From Orenia marismortui DSM 5156 (GTDB lineage Bacteria; Bacillota; Halanaerobiia; Halobacteroidales; Halobacteroidaceae): a DNA stretch of 64,000 nucleotides. Numbering within the stretch: position 1 is the stretch's first letter; every line of letters begins with the position of its first letter. This document shows, piece by piece, positions 10,029-19,547 of this stretch. The translations under genes were made by a program, and so were the position numbers. Location of the stretch: assembly GCF_000379025.1 (NCBI RefSeq), contig NZ_KB900620.1, positions 116,802 through 180,801 on the forward strand, written 5' to 3'. Under the pieces are notes generated by a model. It saw only the letters and a list, made by a program, of their open reading frames with translations. It was not told the origin of the DNA and did no database searches.

Positions 10029-10073
10029 AAAAAAGCATTAAGATAAATAGGGTAACCCTACCCTATTTATCTT
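10029..10073 (-). terminator. Intrinsic terminator after the PP2C gene
   Basis: On the minus strand a 13-bp stem (AAGATAAATAGGG paired with CCCTATTTATCTT) starts directly after the PP2C stop codon and is followed a few bases later by a run of six T. It would end the transcript that carries the sheath-distal signalling genes. Confidence 0.65.
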
Positions 10074-10904
10074 CTACTTATTCTTCTCTAATACAATAAT
10101 AGTAGCATTATCCTGATTTATAATCTCTTTTTCCAACACATCTTCCAAAATTAATTCAGCTGTTTGCATTGGATGTAACTTCTTAGCAAGAGACTCTTCT
10201 AATTCAATCTCTGATAAGTTTTTATAGATACCATCACTACATAAGATAATCTTATCCTTCTTTTGTAATTCTATTGGTGATACACTATAATCAATCTCAT
10301 GAAAGTCTTCATATCCTAGATAACTTGTTAATCTATCACCTTTAGCATGGTTAAATGCCTCTTCACGACTTATCTCTCCAGCTTTATAGGCTACTTTTAA
10401 TTTGTTCGCATATATATGGTCCTCATTTAATAGGTATAATTCATTATCCCGATATAAATAGATATGACTATCACCAACTGATATCCAATATAACAGGTCA
10501 CCTCTAATTACTGCTCCCACAAGGGTGGTTCCTAAATTCCTACCTTGAGCAATCTCTAGTACTTTATTGTTACTTATATAAGTAGTATTTATTAGAAATT
10601 TATTAATTGATTCTAGGTAGTAAGTCATAGAGAATTCTTCTAAAAAAGTCTCTGTTACTAAGTTACTTGCTTCCTTCCCAGATGATAATCCTCCCATCCC
10701 ATCTGCTAAAACTCCTAAAATCCCATTTTCATTTCTTATTGTTGTAAAAGAATCCTCTTGCTTGTTTCTACTTCCTATATCCTGAGCATTACCTATTGAT
10801 ATCTCAGGCTTTTTTACATAATCACGAACAAAAAACCTCACTATTACTAATGTAGTATTAATAAATAGCATATGAAAAAGTTTAAATAAACTTTTAAAAA
10901 GCAT
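10074..10904 (-). CDS. PP2C-family protein Ser/Thr phosphatase
   Basis: A 276-residue phosphatase with intact motifs: DIGSRNKQEDS (motif 1), LADGMGG (about 70-76), VGDSHIYLYR, LCSDGIYKNL and the final DNATIIVLE. All expected metal-binding aspartates are present, unlike the degenerate paralogue at 405-2357. An N-terminal hydrophobic stretch (about 8-28) may attach it to the membrane. It lies downstream of two FHA genes and a DnaJ gene with short gaps. This matches the role of PppA, which reverses kinase/FHA activation in type VI secretion; that function here is inferred. Confidence 0.9.
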   Translation of the reverse strand: MLFKSLFKLFHMLFINTTLVIVRFFVRDYVKKPEISIGNAQDIGSRNKQEDSFTTIRNENGILGVLADGMGGLSSGKEASNLVTETFLEEFSMTYYLESINKFLINTTYISNNKVLEIAQGRNLGTTLVGAVIRGDLLYWISVGDSHIYLYRDNELYLLNEDHIYANKLKVAYKAGEISREEAFNHAKGDRLTSYLGYEDFHEIDYSVSPIELQKKDKIILCSDGIYKNLSEIELEESLAKKLHPMQTAELILEDVLEKEIINQDNATIIVLEKNK

Positions 10905-10946
10905 CTTTTTCTCCTTTTTTAATTAATTTAAAAGCCTATACTAATT

Positions 10947-11498
10947 TTATAAATCATTTTCCCATTCAAAATGCTGCCCACATAATGGAATAAAGATAAA
11001 TTTACTCTCTCCCATCTCAATCACATCATAAGGTGAAAGCTCTGTAGGAGAATAAACTGCTTCTTCATTAACATATATTATTCCCGTAGTTTCAGCTCCT
11101 GGAATTATAATAAAGTTTCTCTGTTTAGGATTATAACTGATTACTGCATGATTTCTACGAGAAATATTATTATCTCCAACTATATGTATATGCATCTCTT
11201 CTGAACGACCTATAAAATTCTTCTCACTTACGATCTTATAATCTTTTCCTCTCTCTACACCATCTATACAAACAAGCCAGCCTACTACAGGATTTATACC
11301 ATCTTGATCATCCCAATAAGCTAAGGTTTTAACACCATTTTGATTAGTATCTGAAATTGTAGATGACTTCTGCCTCTTTGGCTTTCTTTTGGGTTTAGAA
11401 CTTTGATTATTCTCTAAAACCACCTCATCACAATAAGGGCACTCCTTATATTTTTTAGGATTATATAAATGTCCATTTGCACATCTTTCCATCTTCAT
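10947..11498 (-). CDS. Zinc-ribbon plus FHA-domain protein
   Basis: The N-terminus (residues 5-25) has a C-x3-H ... C-P-Y-C zinc-binding pattern. Residues 75-175 form an FHA phosphothreonine-binding domain: FIGRSEE, then NNISRRNHAVISY, then a degenerate end without the usual SSNGT (TTGIIYVNE instead). A basic linker joins them. It reads in the same direction as the neighbouring FHA, DnaJ and phosphatase genes. It would recognise a phosphothreonine made by the locus kinase. The start has an AGGAGG site. Confidence 0.85.
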   Translation of the reverse strand: MKMERCANGHLYNPKKYKECPYCDEVVLENNQSSKPKRKPKRQKSSTISDTNQNGVKTLAYWDDQDGINPVVGWLVCIDGVERGKDYKIVSEKNFIGRSEEMHIHIVGDNNISRRNHAVISYNPKQRNFIIIPGAETTGIIYVNEEAVYSPTELSPYDVIEMGESKFIFIPLCGQHFEWENDL

Positions 11499-11518
11499 CT
11501 CTCTATTCCTCCTGTCTT

Positions 11519-12166
11519 TTATTGAACAAATAATTTAGTATTGGCTATATATAAAATATCTCCTGAATATAACTGATAAGGACTTCCTTCAGCTAATCTA
11601 ATTTTTTTAGAATCATTTCTTCTTCTAATACCACTCCCATTAGATGAACCTATATCCTCAAAATACCATTTATTTCCCGCCTTATTTAATACTCCATGCT
11701 GCCTACTGATTAAAGAAGAGTAAATTGTCTCTGATAGATCGATATCGACTTGATTTATTCTAGTCTTCTTTCCAATTAATATAGAAACTTCATTGCGCAG
11801 CTCCCAAGTATTAATAATATTTTGATTTTGATCTTTTAATAATATTTTTTTAATTTGTGGATCTTTGGTCTGTGCTTTTTTACCCTTTCTCTTCTTCCAT
11901 AATAAAAAAGCACAGATAATAATCCCCAAGCTCACCTCACCTATCAATAACCCCCTAGAAATCTTATAAGTGAGATTTAAATATACTATACTTGATAATA
12001 CAGTTATTATTATCAGCCAATTAAATATCTTCAAAATAATATTGCTATTATCATTATTATTAGCTGTGTATTTCCTTATTTTTCTTTTTAAAAAAATATT
12101 TTTAATGTGCTTAGGTAAATTAATTAAATTTAATATCTTAGAAAGAAAAGATACAACTTTACTCAT
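11519..12166 (-). CDS. Membrane-anchored FHA-domain protein
   Basis: A basic N-terminus of about 40 residues is followed by two hydrophobic helices (about 48-66 and 73-90) and a cytoplasmic FHA domain at 125-215. The FHA domain keeps the core residues: ILIGKK, SSLISRQHGVL and DIGSSNGSGI. This topology suits recruitment of a phosphoprotein to the inner membrane face, comparable to Fha proteins of type VI systems. It is 20 bp from the zinc-ribbon FHA gene and 12 bp from the DnaJ gene, so the genes are almost certainly cotranscribed. Confidence 0.85.
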   Translation of the reverse strand: MSKVVSFLSKILNLINLPKHIKNIFLKRKIRKYTANNNDNSNIILKIFNWLIIITVLSSIVYLNLTYKISRGLLIGEVSLGIIICAFLLWKKRKGKKAQTKDPQIKKILLKDQNQNIINTWELRNEVSILIGKKTRINQVDIDLSETIYSSLISRQHGVLNKAGNKWYFEDIGSSNGSGIRRRNDSKKIRLAEGSPYQLYSGDILYIANTKLFVQ

Positions 12167-12178
12167 AAATATTCCCTC

Positions 12179-12616
12179 CTAATTATTCTTATTATTAACA
12201 CCAAAATAATGCTTAAATAAATCATCGGTATTCATTGAACTCTTATTATCTTTATCTGACTTTACTTTCTCTTTAGTTTTTGGGTCAAAACCAAAAAAAC
12301 TTGCAAACTGCTTTTCAAAATCTTTAAACTCACCTTGACTAAATTTATTTTCTCTTCTTGTTTTACTTCTTTGCTTAGCTTTTCTTCTAGTGCTTTGTTT
12401 AAATTCTGCATTTAACTTAGTGTCATATTCTTTTCTACTTTGTTTATCACTTAAAACCTCATAGGCTTTACTAATCTTTTTAAATCTCTTTTCTGCATTC
12501 TTATCACCAGAATTTCTATCAGGATGATATTTCAATGCTAACTTCCTATATGCTTTCTTTATCTTAGAAGAATCAGCATCTTGATTAACCCCTAAAATTT
12601 TATAATAATCTTCCAT
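12179..12616 (-). CDS. DnaJ-domain co-chaperone
   Basis: Residues 2-66 are a complete J domain ([13 protein letters not shown], with the essential HPD in [11 protein letters not shown] and the closing [13 protein letters not shown]). A basic K/R-rich linker and an acidic/polar tail without a zinc-finger region follow, so it is a type III J protein, not housekeeping DnaJ. Two genes upstream lies an Hsp70/actin-fold ATPase; the pair suggests a dedicated chaperone module. The usual type VI disassembly ATPase ClpV is not visible, so these may handle components of the apparatus (inference). Confidence 0.92.
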   Translation of the reverse strand: MEDYYKILGVNQDADSSKIKKAYRKLALKYHPDRNSGDKNAEKRFKKISKAYEVLSDKQSRKEYDTKLNAEFKQSTRRKAKQRSKTRRENKFSQGEFKDFEKQFASFFGFDPKTKEKVKSDKDNKSSMNTDDLFKHYFGVNNKNN

Positions 12617-12635
12617 TAAAAATTAAGCCCCTCCT

Positions 12636-13409
12636 CTAGTCAACTATGATTTTACTCTGCCTTCTTGGACTATTTCTTTTATCTTCTTTAGCATAAGACA
12701 AGCTCTTAATTATCTTCTTCATATACTTATATAACTCTAAGTTACTATATTCTTCTTTAGCTAAAGCTAATTTCTTACTCACATAACTTATCATTAAATC
12801 TCTGTTAACAGCCCTTGAATTTAAACACTCCATAGCAAATACCAGATCTAAAGAATCATCACTTGTTCTTGCTAATATTTCTTTAGCAAAATTACTTACT
12901 ATTAAGGGATGTAAGGTAGATTGACCATGATTAGAATAAGCTACATTAATTATATTTATCGTATTGTATTCAGTATCAAAATCAGCAAAACTACTGTAGT
13001 TAGCCCTTAACTTTGCACCTTCTCTAAGTTTAAATCTAGCCAACTCAAACTCATCATCTGCCAACTTTAAATTCTCATCTAATAAAATTTCACTACTGTA
13101 ATTTTTGTAATCTCTACTGTCCTCTGCTTCAAAAAATTTAACCTTAATTAAAACCTCTTTGTTTGTATTAGAATAATTAATCTTATAAAACTGATCCATT
13201 ATATAGATCAAACCATTAAATTTGATAATCCCCTGATTGATACAAAGGTAATCATCCTCAATTAAGATATCACATCCTGAGATTATCCCATCGGAATAAT
13301 CATTAAAGTATAAATTCAAAAAATTCCTAGGATAATCTCTTAAATTTTCGAGCATTCCTTTCTTTAATATATTTCCTCTTTTAAAATACGGAATTTTGTT
13401 ACTAAACAA
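12636..13409 (-). CDS. Conserved protein of injection locus, possible baseplate component
   Basis: A 257-residue soluble protein with no catalytic motif that I recognise. The N-terminus (IPYFKRGNILKKGMLENLRD) and the following YSDGIISGCDILIEDDY look like a beta-rich structural domain. The C-terminus is helical and basic. The start is TTG with an AGGAGAAG site. It sits between the Hsp70-like and DnaJ genes. A baseplate or adaptor role (TssK-like position) is a guess from gene order only. Confidence 0.6.
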   Translation of the reverse strand: MFSNKIPYFKRGNILKKGMLENLRDYPRNFLNLYFNDYSDGIISGCDILIEDDYLCINQGIIKFNGLIYIMDQFYKINYSNTNKEVLIKVKFFEAEDSRDYKNYSSEILLDENLKLADDEFELARFKLREGAKLRANYSSFADFDTEYNTINIINVAYSNHGQSTLHPLIVSNFAKEILARTSDDSLDLVFAMECLNSRAVNRDLMISYVSKKLALAKEEYSNLELYKYMKKIIKSLSYAKEDKRNSPRRQSKIIVD

Positions 13410-13447
13410 TTTCTTCTCCTCTCTAACTAAGCTTAGCTAATTATCAA

Positions 13448-16087
13448 TTATTTCAAGCCATCAAAAAAATCTAAATTAGATAAGTCATCCTCAAAGGTAA
13501 AGTACTTCTTCTCACCAACATAGAGTTGTTCTTCCCTTCGACAGATTGCTAAGACAAAAAATCCCCAGTTATTATCATCAGTAAATAAGAAGAACTTAAG
13601 TTCACCATTTCTAATAGTATCTGTATCCTCTTGAGAAATCTTATCCTGATATTCATTAATAATTTCTTCTACCATTATAGGCTGATAAGTACTTAAATCA
13701 TTTTCATATCTATACTCCTTCTTTAATATCCCCTCCTCACTCTTTAAGTAAAACTTAATTTCTTCAGTACTTATAGGCTTAGATATATTACCTTTAGCTT
13801 GATTTATTCTTTCTTGAGTATCAATAATTACCTTCTCTCTACCAGTAAAAGTATCAGCACTGATAGAATATGGAATAACTGGTGCCTCATTTTCGATATT
13901 AACTTCAATATCACCAATCTTTTTAGACTTCATATATTTAATTACTCCTCTTAAACATGATAGTTTAAGATTTAAGGAGTTTTCATCATCTTTCTGTTTC
14001 TGCTTAAATTCTATACTTCTCCCTGGGACAAACTCTTTTAATGCTTCTTTAAAAATATCTATCTTACAAGATTGACCAGTTAATTTTATGATTGAATAAT
14101 CCATTAATTCTCTACTTTCATAGAACTTCTCTAAAAACTTTCTAACTATCTCATAAATATCAGCTTTAATAAGTTTGGTAATTTCTTTAATATTAAAGAC
14201 TACATCTGGAAATTGATTTATTGTTTCTAAGAATCCATCTTTATAGATTGAAATACTCCATTTATTTAAAGAAGTAATATGTAAGTCACTATCCACATCT
14301 CTAAACTCTGTAGAATCAAATTTATTTCTTAGGATATTGGTCTTTTTAAAGAACTCTTTCTTCATATTTTCAGCTATTTCCCAGAGAAAATAAAAATTAT
14401 TCTTTACTTTCTGATATTCAATACTGGTCTTATTTTCATACTCCTTATATCTAGTAGGTATTATTCTTTCTACTTCGCTATAGCGTTCTTCTAAAATCTC
14501 ATAAATATTATTTATTCCCAATTCATCAACATATCTAAACAGGTCAACACTTGGTATATCTATTAACTTATCAATATCTATAATAGCTCCATCATTCTGA
14601 TAATAGTTAGCAAAGACAATCTTCATAAATTGCATTATTCGATAGGTTATATTGTTTCCTCCAAAGTTAGTATCTCCATTTTCAAAACCTGTCTTGATAT
14701 CTACTTTATATGAAATATCTCCTTCTTCAATCCTAAAACAGCAAGAAGATAAATCAGTTGTACCACCTCCACAATCTATAACTAATGCCTTATACTCTTC
14801 ACCATCATAAAAACTTCTTTGCTCTATTTGCTTAGCTATTGTATTATAAAGCACTGATATTCCTTCATCTAAAAGATCTTTAACCTCTAAATTATACTCT
14901 GGAATTATCTCCTGAAACATTGTGATAAATTGAGACTTTAACTTTACTGGACTAGAGATATGTATATTCTTAAATTTACACTTGAACTGATGTTCAGCTG
15001 TCTTGATTACATGATTTATATAAGCCTTAATAATCTCTCCTCTGGTGATTTTTGCTATATTACCCGACTCATCATATACCTCTTCTTTTTGTTGATAAGT
15101 ATTTACCCATCTTTTTATACTTTGAAATACACTAGCATTACTGGTATAATCGTTTTTCTTCATTCTATACTTTGCTTTATGCCCAAATAAGAATTTTATA
15201 TCTTTGGGCTTAGAGCAATCCAGTACATAAGCTATAGTAGGAGTCATTTCAATCCATCTTTCTTCTTTAGATGTTATAAAAGGAAACTTAACAAAATTAA
15301 TATCATTAATCTTTATTTTTTTATTTAAGATATCATTATTAGAAGGACTAGAAACATAATTGTTATCTAAATAAGCACCTGCAGTTGTATTGGAAGTCCC
15401 AAAATCAATACATAAAACCTCTTTAGTTTCCTCTAAATTCTTTATCTTAAAATCTATTATCGCTACTTTATAATACTCAAGATTCATCGGTGGCAACTTA
15501 TTATCTGCATAATAACTTTTGTACAAGTACTCTGAATAGCTTTTTTTAAAGAAGAGTAGACTATAATTTTTATTCTTTAGCCCTCCCAACCTTAGATTTT
15601 CTTTATTAGCAACTAAGTAATACTCATTATCATTATTCTTATCTTTCTTTAAATTAAAGATCCCACATAAATAATTTCTTCCATTAACTAATAATGCATT
15701 TGATTCTTCAATCTCATTCTCTGCAATAACCTTATACATATCTTCTTTATTAATTCCTACTTCTTTATAAATCGTTATCTTAGCAGGAATCTTTATCTTA
15801 TCTAATGATTTTAATTCAGTAACTAAATTTTCATTTAAGATTTCTTGCATTCTTTCAAAGCCCTCTGCCTTAGCTTTATCAATTAAGTAAGACTCTTCTA
15901 CACCTCGATATTTAAGTATGGCATCAATTAATTTCTTCTTATCATAAAAGCTTTGATATGCTTTGATAATCTTGTATTTACGGCAGATATTTCTTAGTTT
16001 ATAAGTAGACATCTCCATTAATTCACTTCTACTAAACTTTCTTGTTTTATCTTTAATCATTCCAGGATTCAACTTATAAGATTTCAT
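13448..16087 (-). CDS. Hsp70/actin-fold ATPase with N-terminal SAP-like domain
   Basis: An 879-residue protein. Residues 18-61 form a short helical SAP/LEM-like domain. The ATPase fold has phosphate-1 motif CIDFGTSNTTAG (226-237) and phosphate-2 motif VIDCGGGTTDLSS (436-448), as in DnaK. The region is much longer than the usual 380 residues and has coiled insertions. The C-terminal half lacks the normal DnaK substrate-binding beta sandwich, and ends in an acidic segment. It is a divergent relative, not the housekeeping DnaK. With the J protein nearby it probably forms a system-specific chaperone or remodelling pair. The start has a GGGGAGG site. Confidence 0.85.
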   Translation of the reverse strand: MKSYKLNPGMIKDKTRKFSRSELMEMSTYKLRNICRKYKIIKAYQSFYDKKKLIDAILKYRGVEESYLIDKAKAEGFERMQEILNENLVTELKSLDKIKIPAKITIYKEVGINKEDMYKVIAENEIEESNALLVNGRNYLCGIFNLKKDKNNDNEYYLVANKENLRLGGLKNKNYSLLFFKKSYSEYLYKSYYADNKLPPMNLEYYKVAIIDFKIKNLEETKEVLCIDFGTSNTTAGAYLDNNYVSSPSNNDILNKKIKINDINFVKFPFITSKEERWIEMTPTIAYVLDCSKPKDIKFLFGHKAKYRMKKNDYTSNASVFQSIKRWVNTYQQKEEVYDESGNIAKITRGEIIKAYINHVIKTAEHQFKCKFKNIHISSPVKLKSQFITMFQEIIPEYNLEVKDLLDEGISVLYNTIAKQIEQRSFYDGEEYKALVIDCGGGTTDLSSCCFRIEEGDISYKVDIKTGFENGDTNFGGNNITYRIMQFMKIVFANYYQNDGAIIDIDKLIDIPSVDLFRYVDELGINNIYEILEERYSEVERIIPTRYKEYENKTSIEYQKVKNNFYFLWEIAENMKKEFFKKTNILRNKFDSTEFRDVDSDLHITSLNKWSISIYKDGFLETINQFPDVVFNIKEITKLIKADIYEIVRKFLEKFYESRELMDYSIIKLTGQSCKIDIFKEALKEFVPGRSIEFKQKQKDDENSLNLKLSCLRGVIKYMKSKKIGDIEVNIENEAPVIPYSISADTFTGREKVIIDTQERINQAKGNISKPISTEEIKFYLKSEEGILKKEYRYENDLSTYQPIMVEEIINEYQDKISQEDTDTIRNGELKFFLFTDDNNWGFFVLAICRREEQLYVGEKKYFTFEDDLSNLDFFDGLK

Positions 16088-16102
16088 ATTTTACCTCCCC
16101 TT

Positions 16103-16792
16103 CTAATAGATCGAAATCTTTCCAACTTGCATAGTCTCTTCTACATCTATTACTCCAAAATGATTCTCCCAATAAGTTGTTAACTTAAAATTTATAGGTA
16201 AAAATAAATCTTCAATAACCTTTAATTTCATTAAATTCTCTTCATTACTATAATCATTTATATAAGCAAGGATTTCATTAATCCCTTCTTGGTTTAGATA
16301 TAAGATTGAGCCTTCAAATATCTTTTTGGTAGTATCTTTTAAATAATAAATATAATCTCCTGAAAGATAAAATTTATAAAAATTTCTTAAAAGAACATTT
16401 ATTTCATAAGGATTTAAAAATTTTATCCCTTCTTTAACTCTCTCTCCAAAATACCCAGTTTTAATTTCATCATAAATAAAGCTCTTATGATACTCTATCT
16501 TATCCATTCCTTGTTGAAGATCTATCTGACCTAAAAAATGTACTATAATATCTAAAAATACTTCTCTTAATTCTTGATATTCACTATAGTTTGGATTAAA
16601 AAGATCCTTGAATATCTCAGAAAATCTATAATAAGGATTTATCTCTATTCCACCATTGATTTCATTGAAATTAAGCTCTTCATTACTAAGCTCCATATAT
16701 GGTGAATAACTAGATGCCAGCTTAAAGCTTATCTCCTTTAAATCTATTTCTTCATTCTTAGCTTTTACTAATACATCCCAGATATAATCCAT
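16103..16792 (-). CDS. Unassigned protein of injection locus (baseplate-like position)
   Basis: A 229-residue acidic soluble protein. The C-terminal stretch (FLPINFKLTTYWENHFGVID) has the look of the closing beta strands of tail-tube initiator or baseplate proteins, but I recognise no family. Its start codon overlaps the stop of the gene before it (TAATG, 1 bp shared), so the two are translationally coupled and probably act together. Function is not known from the sequence. Confidence 0.6.
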   Translation of the reverse strand: MDYIWDVLVKAKNEEIDLKEISFKLASSYSPYMELSNEELNFNEINGGIEINPYYRFSEIFKDLFNPNYSEYQELREVFLDIIVHFLGQIDLQQGMDKIEYHKSFIYDEIKTGYFGERVKEGIKFLNPYEINVLLRNFYKFYLSGDYIYYLKDTTKKIFEGSILYLNQEGINEILAYINDYSNEENLMKLKVIEDLFLPINFKLTTYWENHFGVIDVEETMQVGKISIY

Positions 16793-18060
16793 TATTCACA
16801 TACTCCTTTACAAATATAATCTGGAAAATACATTTGAAGCTCAGATACTATAAAACTAAGCAAATCATACTTAAGATAGTCTTCTCTATTACTACTAAAT
16901 TTTAATAGCATTACTTTTTTTAAGTTTGCTATCCTAATCTCATCTTCTATAAATTGATTATAATCATAAGTAAAACTATCATAAGTCATATTTTCTAATA
17001 TCTTAACCTCTTCTAAATTAAATCCATTAATATTTTTAAAAGAGTTACAGATTCTATTTATCTCGCCTAAAGTTTTTATTACTTTATGATTCTGTTGAAA
17101 GGCCTTACCCATAAAAGAATCCTTTTTAGTATTGCTCATTAATTCAAACTCTAAATGGTAATTTTTAAACTTCCTCTCCTGAACAACCTTAAGTATCTCC
17201 CAAGGAACTGAATTACTTTCATCACTAGTGATTATCAACTCTTCTCTACTCTTTCTGATAGAAACTATATTATAATCATTTGCTACAACTAAGTAACCAT
17301 TTTGAACATTCATATTATCTAAATAAATCATATGATCATAATTAACCTTATCTCTTGCAGCCATTGGAAAGCCATCTGCTTTCTTATATATCTTTCCTAT
17401 ATTCCATACAGGTATATAATTTAAATACTTATTATCATCAAATTCTTCTAAATCCAAATCTATAGACTCAAAATCACTTAATTCTTCTACCTTTTCATCA
17501 TAATCTACAATTACAACATCAAATATTTTTCTGATATAAGGATTATTAATCGTTCTCCAAGCCAAAGAATTCTCAATAAAAATTTCATATAACTCCTTTT
17601 CAGCCTTTAAATACTCTTGATTATAGCGCAACTCAAAGGAGATCTTATATTCTCTTTCCTCCCCAACAATAATCCCTGAAAATATTCTGTTTTCTTTTCT
17701 CAAATTTTCTATTTCTTGATATCCAAGGTCAAAAAAAACTCTAGTAATAATTAATTCCTCTTTTTGATTTATCTTCTTAATAATTTCTCCTTTATCAGTC
17801 TCCTCTTTATCTCTATCTAAAATTGGAAATAAAAAATCATCTATTAAATTAAGCTTATCTTCCTTTACAATAGTAGTATATATATTATAATTGCTTTCCT
17901 TATTCTCAATTTGATTAAAAACTCTAGCTTCTAAGTTCTTACTCATCTCTTCTTGATAATCTAGAAGACTTTCAAAAACTCCTTCCATTACATTCTTTAA
18001 TATCTTTCTTTGAGCAAGGTTCCCCATTGAGTCTAATTTCTCTTTGATTATCTCCTTCAA
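16792..18060 (-). CDS. Unassigned protein coupled to 16103-16792 (possible baseplate subunit)
   Basis: About 422 residues; helical N-terminus, then mixed alpha/beta with no recognised motif. An upstream in-frame ATG at 18087 has no ribosome site, whereas a TTG at 18060 follows an AGGAGGGAG site at seven bases, so I prefer the TTG. The gene lies directly after the VgrG-like genes and before its coupled partner. The order spike, two unknowns, chaperone suggests baseplate proteins analogous to TssF/TssG. That is inference; no sequence motif proves it. Confidence 0.6.
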   Translation of the reverse strand: MKEIIKEKLDSMGNLAQRKILKNVMEGVFESLLDYQEEMSKNLEARVFNQIENKESNYNIYTTIVKEDKLNLIDDFLFPILDRDKEETDKGEIIKKINQKEELIITRVFFDLGYQEIENLRKENRIFSGIIVGEEREYKISFELRYNQEYLKAEKELYEIFIENSLAWRTINNPYIRKIFDVVIVDYDEKVEELSDFESIDLDLEEFDDNKYLNYIPVWNIGKIYKKADGFPMAARDKVNYDHMIYLDNMNVQNGYLVVANDYNIVSIRKSREELIITSDESNSVPWEILKVVQERKFKNYHLEFELMSNTKKDSFMGKAFQQNHKVIKTLGEINRICNSFKNINGFNLEEVKILENMTYDSFTYDYNQFIEDEIRIANLKKVMLLKFSSNREDYLKYDLLSFIVSELQMYFPDYICKGVCE

Positions 18061-18091
18061 CTTACTCCCTCCTGCCACTCTTATCATCTCA

Positions 18092-19534
18092 TTAACTCAT
18101 ATTAATCCCACTATTACTAATCTCTATCTTCTTACCTCCAAAACTAAGTTCAGTTGTTGCTTTATCCATCACAACCTTTCCTTTCTTTGTCTTCATCTCA
18201 ATTAAATCTTTATTCATTTTTATTCTATTCTTCTCACTTAGCATGGTAATTGATTCCTCCTGCAATTCTACTAATGACTTATCATCCTTAGCTGAGATTA
18301 AGATACTATCATTATTAATTCTTATCTTATATCCCCCAGGAGTAATTATTATCTTATCGGCTGGTTCATTTTCTATTTCTTCCTCTTTATCAATGGAACT
18401 ACTCTTTAAAGTAGCATGCTTTTCATTCTTACTTTTAAAATATATATCAACTATATCTCCCACCTCTGGAGCAAAATAGGCATTAGTATAAGGTTTATCT
18501 ATTGGGAAATAAAAGGCCTTACTTTGATCAAACTTATCCTCCAAATCAATAAATTGTACCTGCGCCTTATGATTCTTCTCAACCTTCTTTACTTCTGCTC
18601 TAAAACTTCTGCCCGCTATCGAAATTTTTCTTCTTTCTTTCGCTAAATTAATCTCATCTTCTCTTAACAAGGTTAAATCAGAGGATAAGATACCATTTGC
18701 TATATAAATTCTATTCTTTATAATTATCAACTCTATTGTATCTTCACTTTGATTGCTAAGCTTATAATTTACTTTTTTGCCTACATCAAAGATATTATCT
18801 GATCTAAAATGTTCATGACCCTTAACCTTATAATAATTAAACTTAATATTTTTTCTAGCAGTCTTCTTTCTTTTAGCTCCAAATACATTATTTAATTCTT
18901 TAGCAGGAGCATTATGAGGACCGACTTGAATATTTATCTTTTCTGAATTATCTTTAGTATCATCTACAATCACTAGCTGATTTAAATAAGAAGCAATTCT
19001 TCTTATAAAATCCCATTCACTTTCTTTATACTGCAAAACTACAGGATAATCTGCTGATACTAGAGGAGTTGTTCCTAAGCTATCATCAGCAAAGGTTAAA
19101 TTGAATTCAGAATTAGCTTCCATTAACTGATCAAATACTTCTTGATATGTTGTTTCTAAGTTTTGATAAATTCTATTATTCCTTCTTTTAGATAATAAAC
19201 TACTATAAGAAATCCCTTCTAAATTAAGAAAATAATCATGATTTTTATAAGCAAAACTATAATTTTTTATTATTCCTTTAAATAATATTTTACTATCATC
19301 ATTATCATAAGTTATTACTAATTTCGGATCCTGCTGCTCCAAATACCTCTCATAATCTGCCAAATTATCCTCACTAATAACTCCTGCAATACTAACCTTG
19401 CTATGATCATAAATAGATTTCTTAATCTCAAATTTATCTAAAGCTATAAATTCAAAATTATCAAATTTAATCTTATATTTTGAAGTATAAGTTATTGGAA
19501 GATCATCACTTTTTCTTTGGCCTTTAGCACTCAT
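18092..19534 (-). CDS. VgrG-like / phage gpD-like spike protein
   Basis: A 480-residue protein whose layout matches the VgrG/gp27-gp5 hub of contractile systems: an N-terminal barrel (YKIKFDNFEFIALDKFEIKK), a late-control-gpD-like segment (YKESEWDFIRRIASYLNQLV), an OB-like module (YTNAYFAPEVGDIVDIYF) and a C-terminal beta repeat (RIKMNKDLIEMKTKKGKVVM) typical of a spike needle. The start was moved to the ATG at 19534, which has a GGGAGGG site seven bases away; an upstream ATG at 19576 has none. It is closely paralogous to the last ~460 residues of the next gene upstream. Confidence 0.85.
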   Translation of the reverse strand: MSAKGQRKSDDLPITYTSKYKIKFDNFEFIALDKFEIKKSIYDHSKVSIAGVISEDNLADYERYLEQQDPKLVITYDNDDSKILFKGIIKNYSFAYKNHDYFLNLEGISYSSLLSKRRNNRIYQNLETTYQEVFDQLMEANSEFNLTFADDSLGTTPLVSADYPVVLQYKESEWDFIRRIASYLNQLVIVDDTKDNSEKINIQVGPHNAPAKELNNVFGAKRKKTARKNIKFNYYKVKGHEHFRSDNIFDVGKKVNYKLSNQSEDTIELIIIKNRIYIANGILSSDLTLLREDEINLAKERRKISIAGRSFRAEVKKVEKNHKAQVQFIDLEDKFDQSKAFYFPIDKPYTNAYFAPEVGDIVDIYFKSKNEKHATLKSSSIDKEEEIENEPADKIIITPGGYKIRINNDSILISAKDDKSLVELQEESITMLSEKNRIKMNKDLIEMKTKKGKVVMDKATTELSFGGKKIEISNSGINMS

Positions 19535-19547
19535 TATTTTCCCTCCC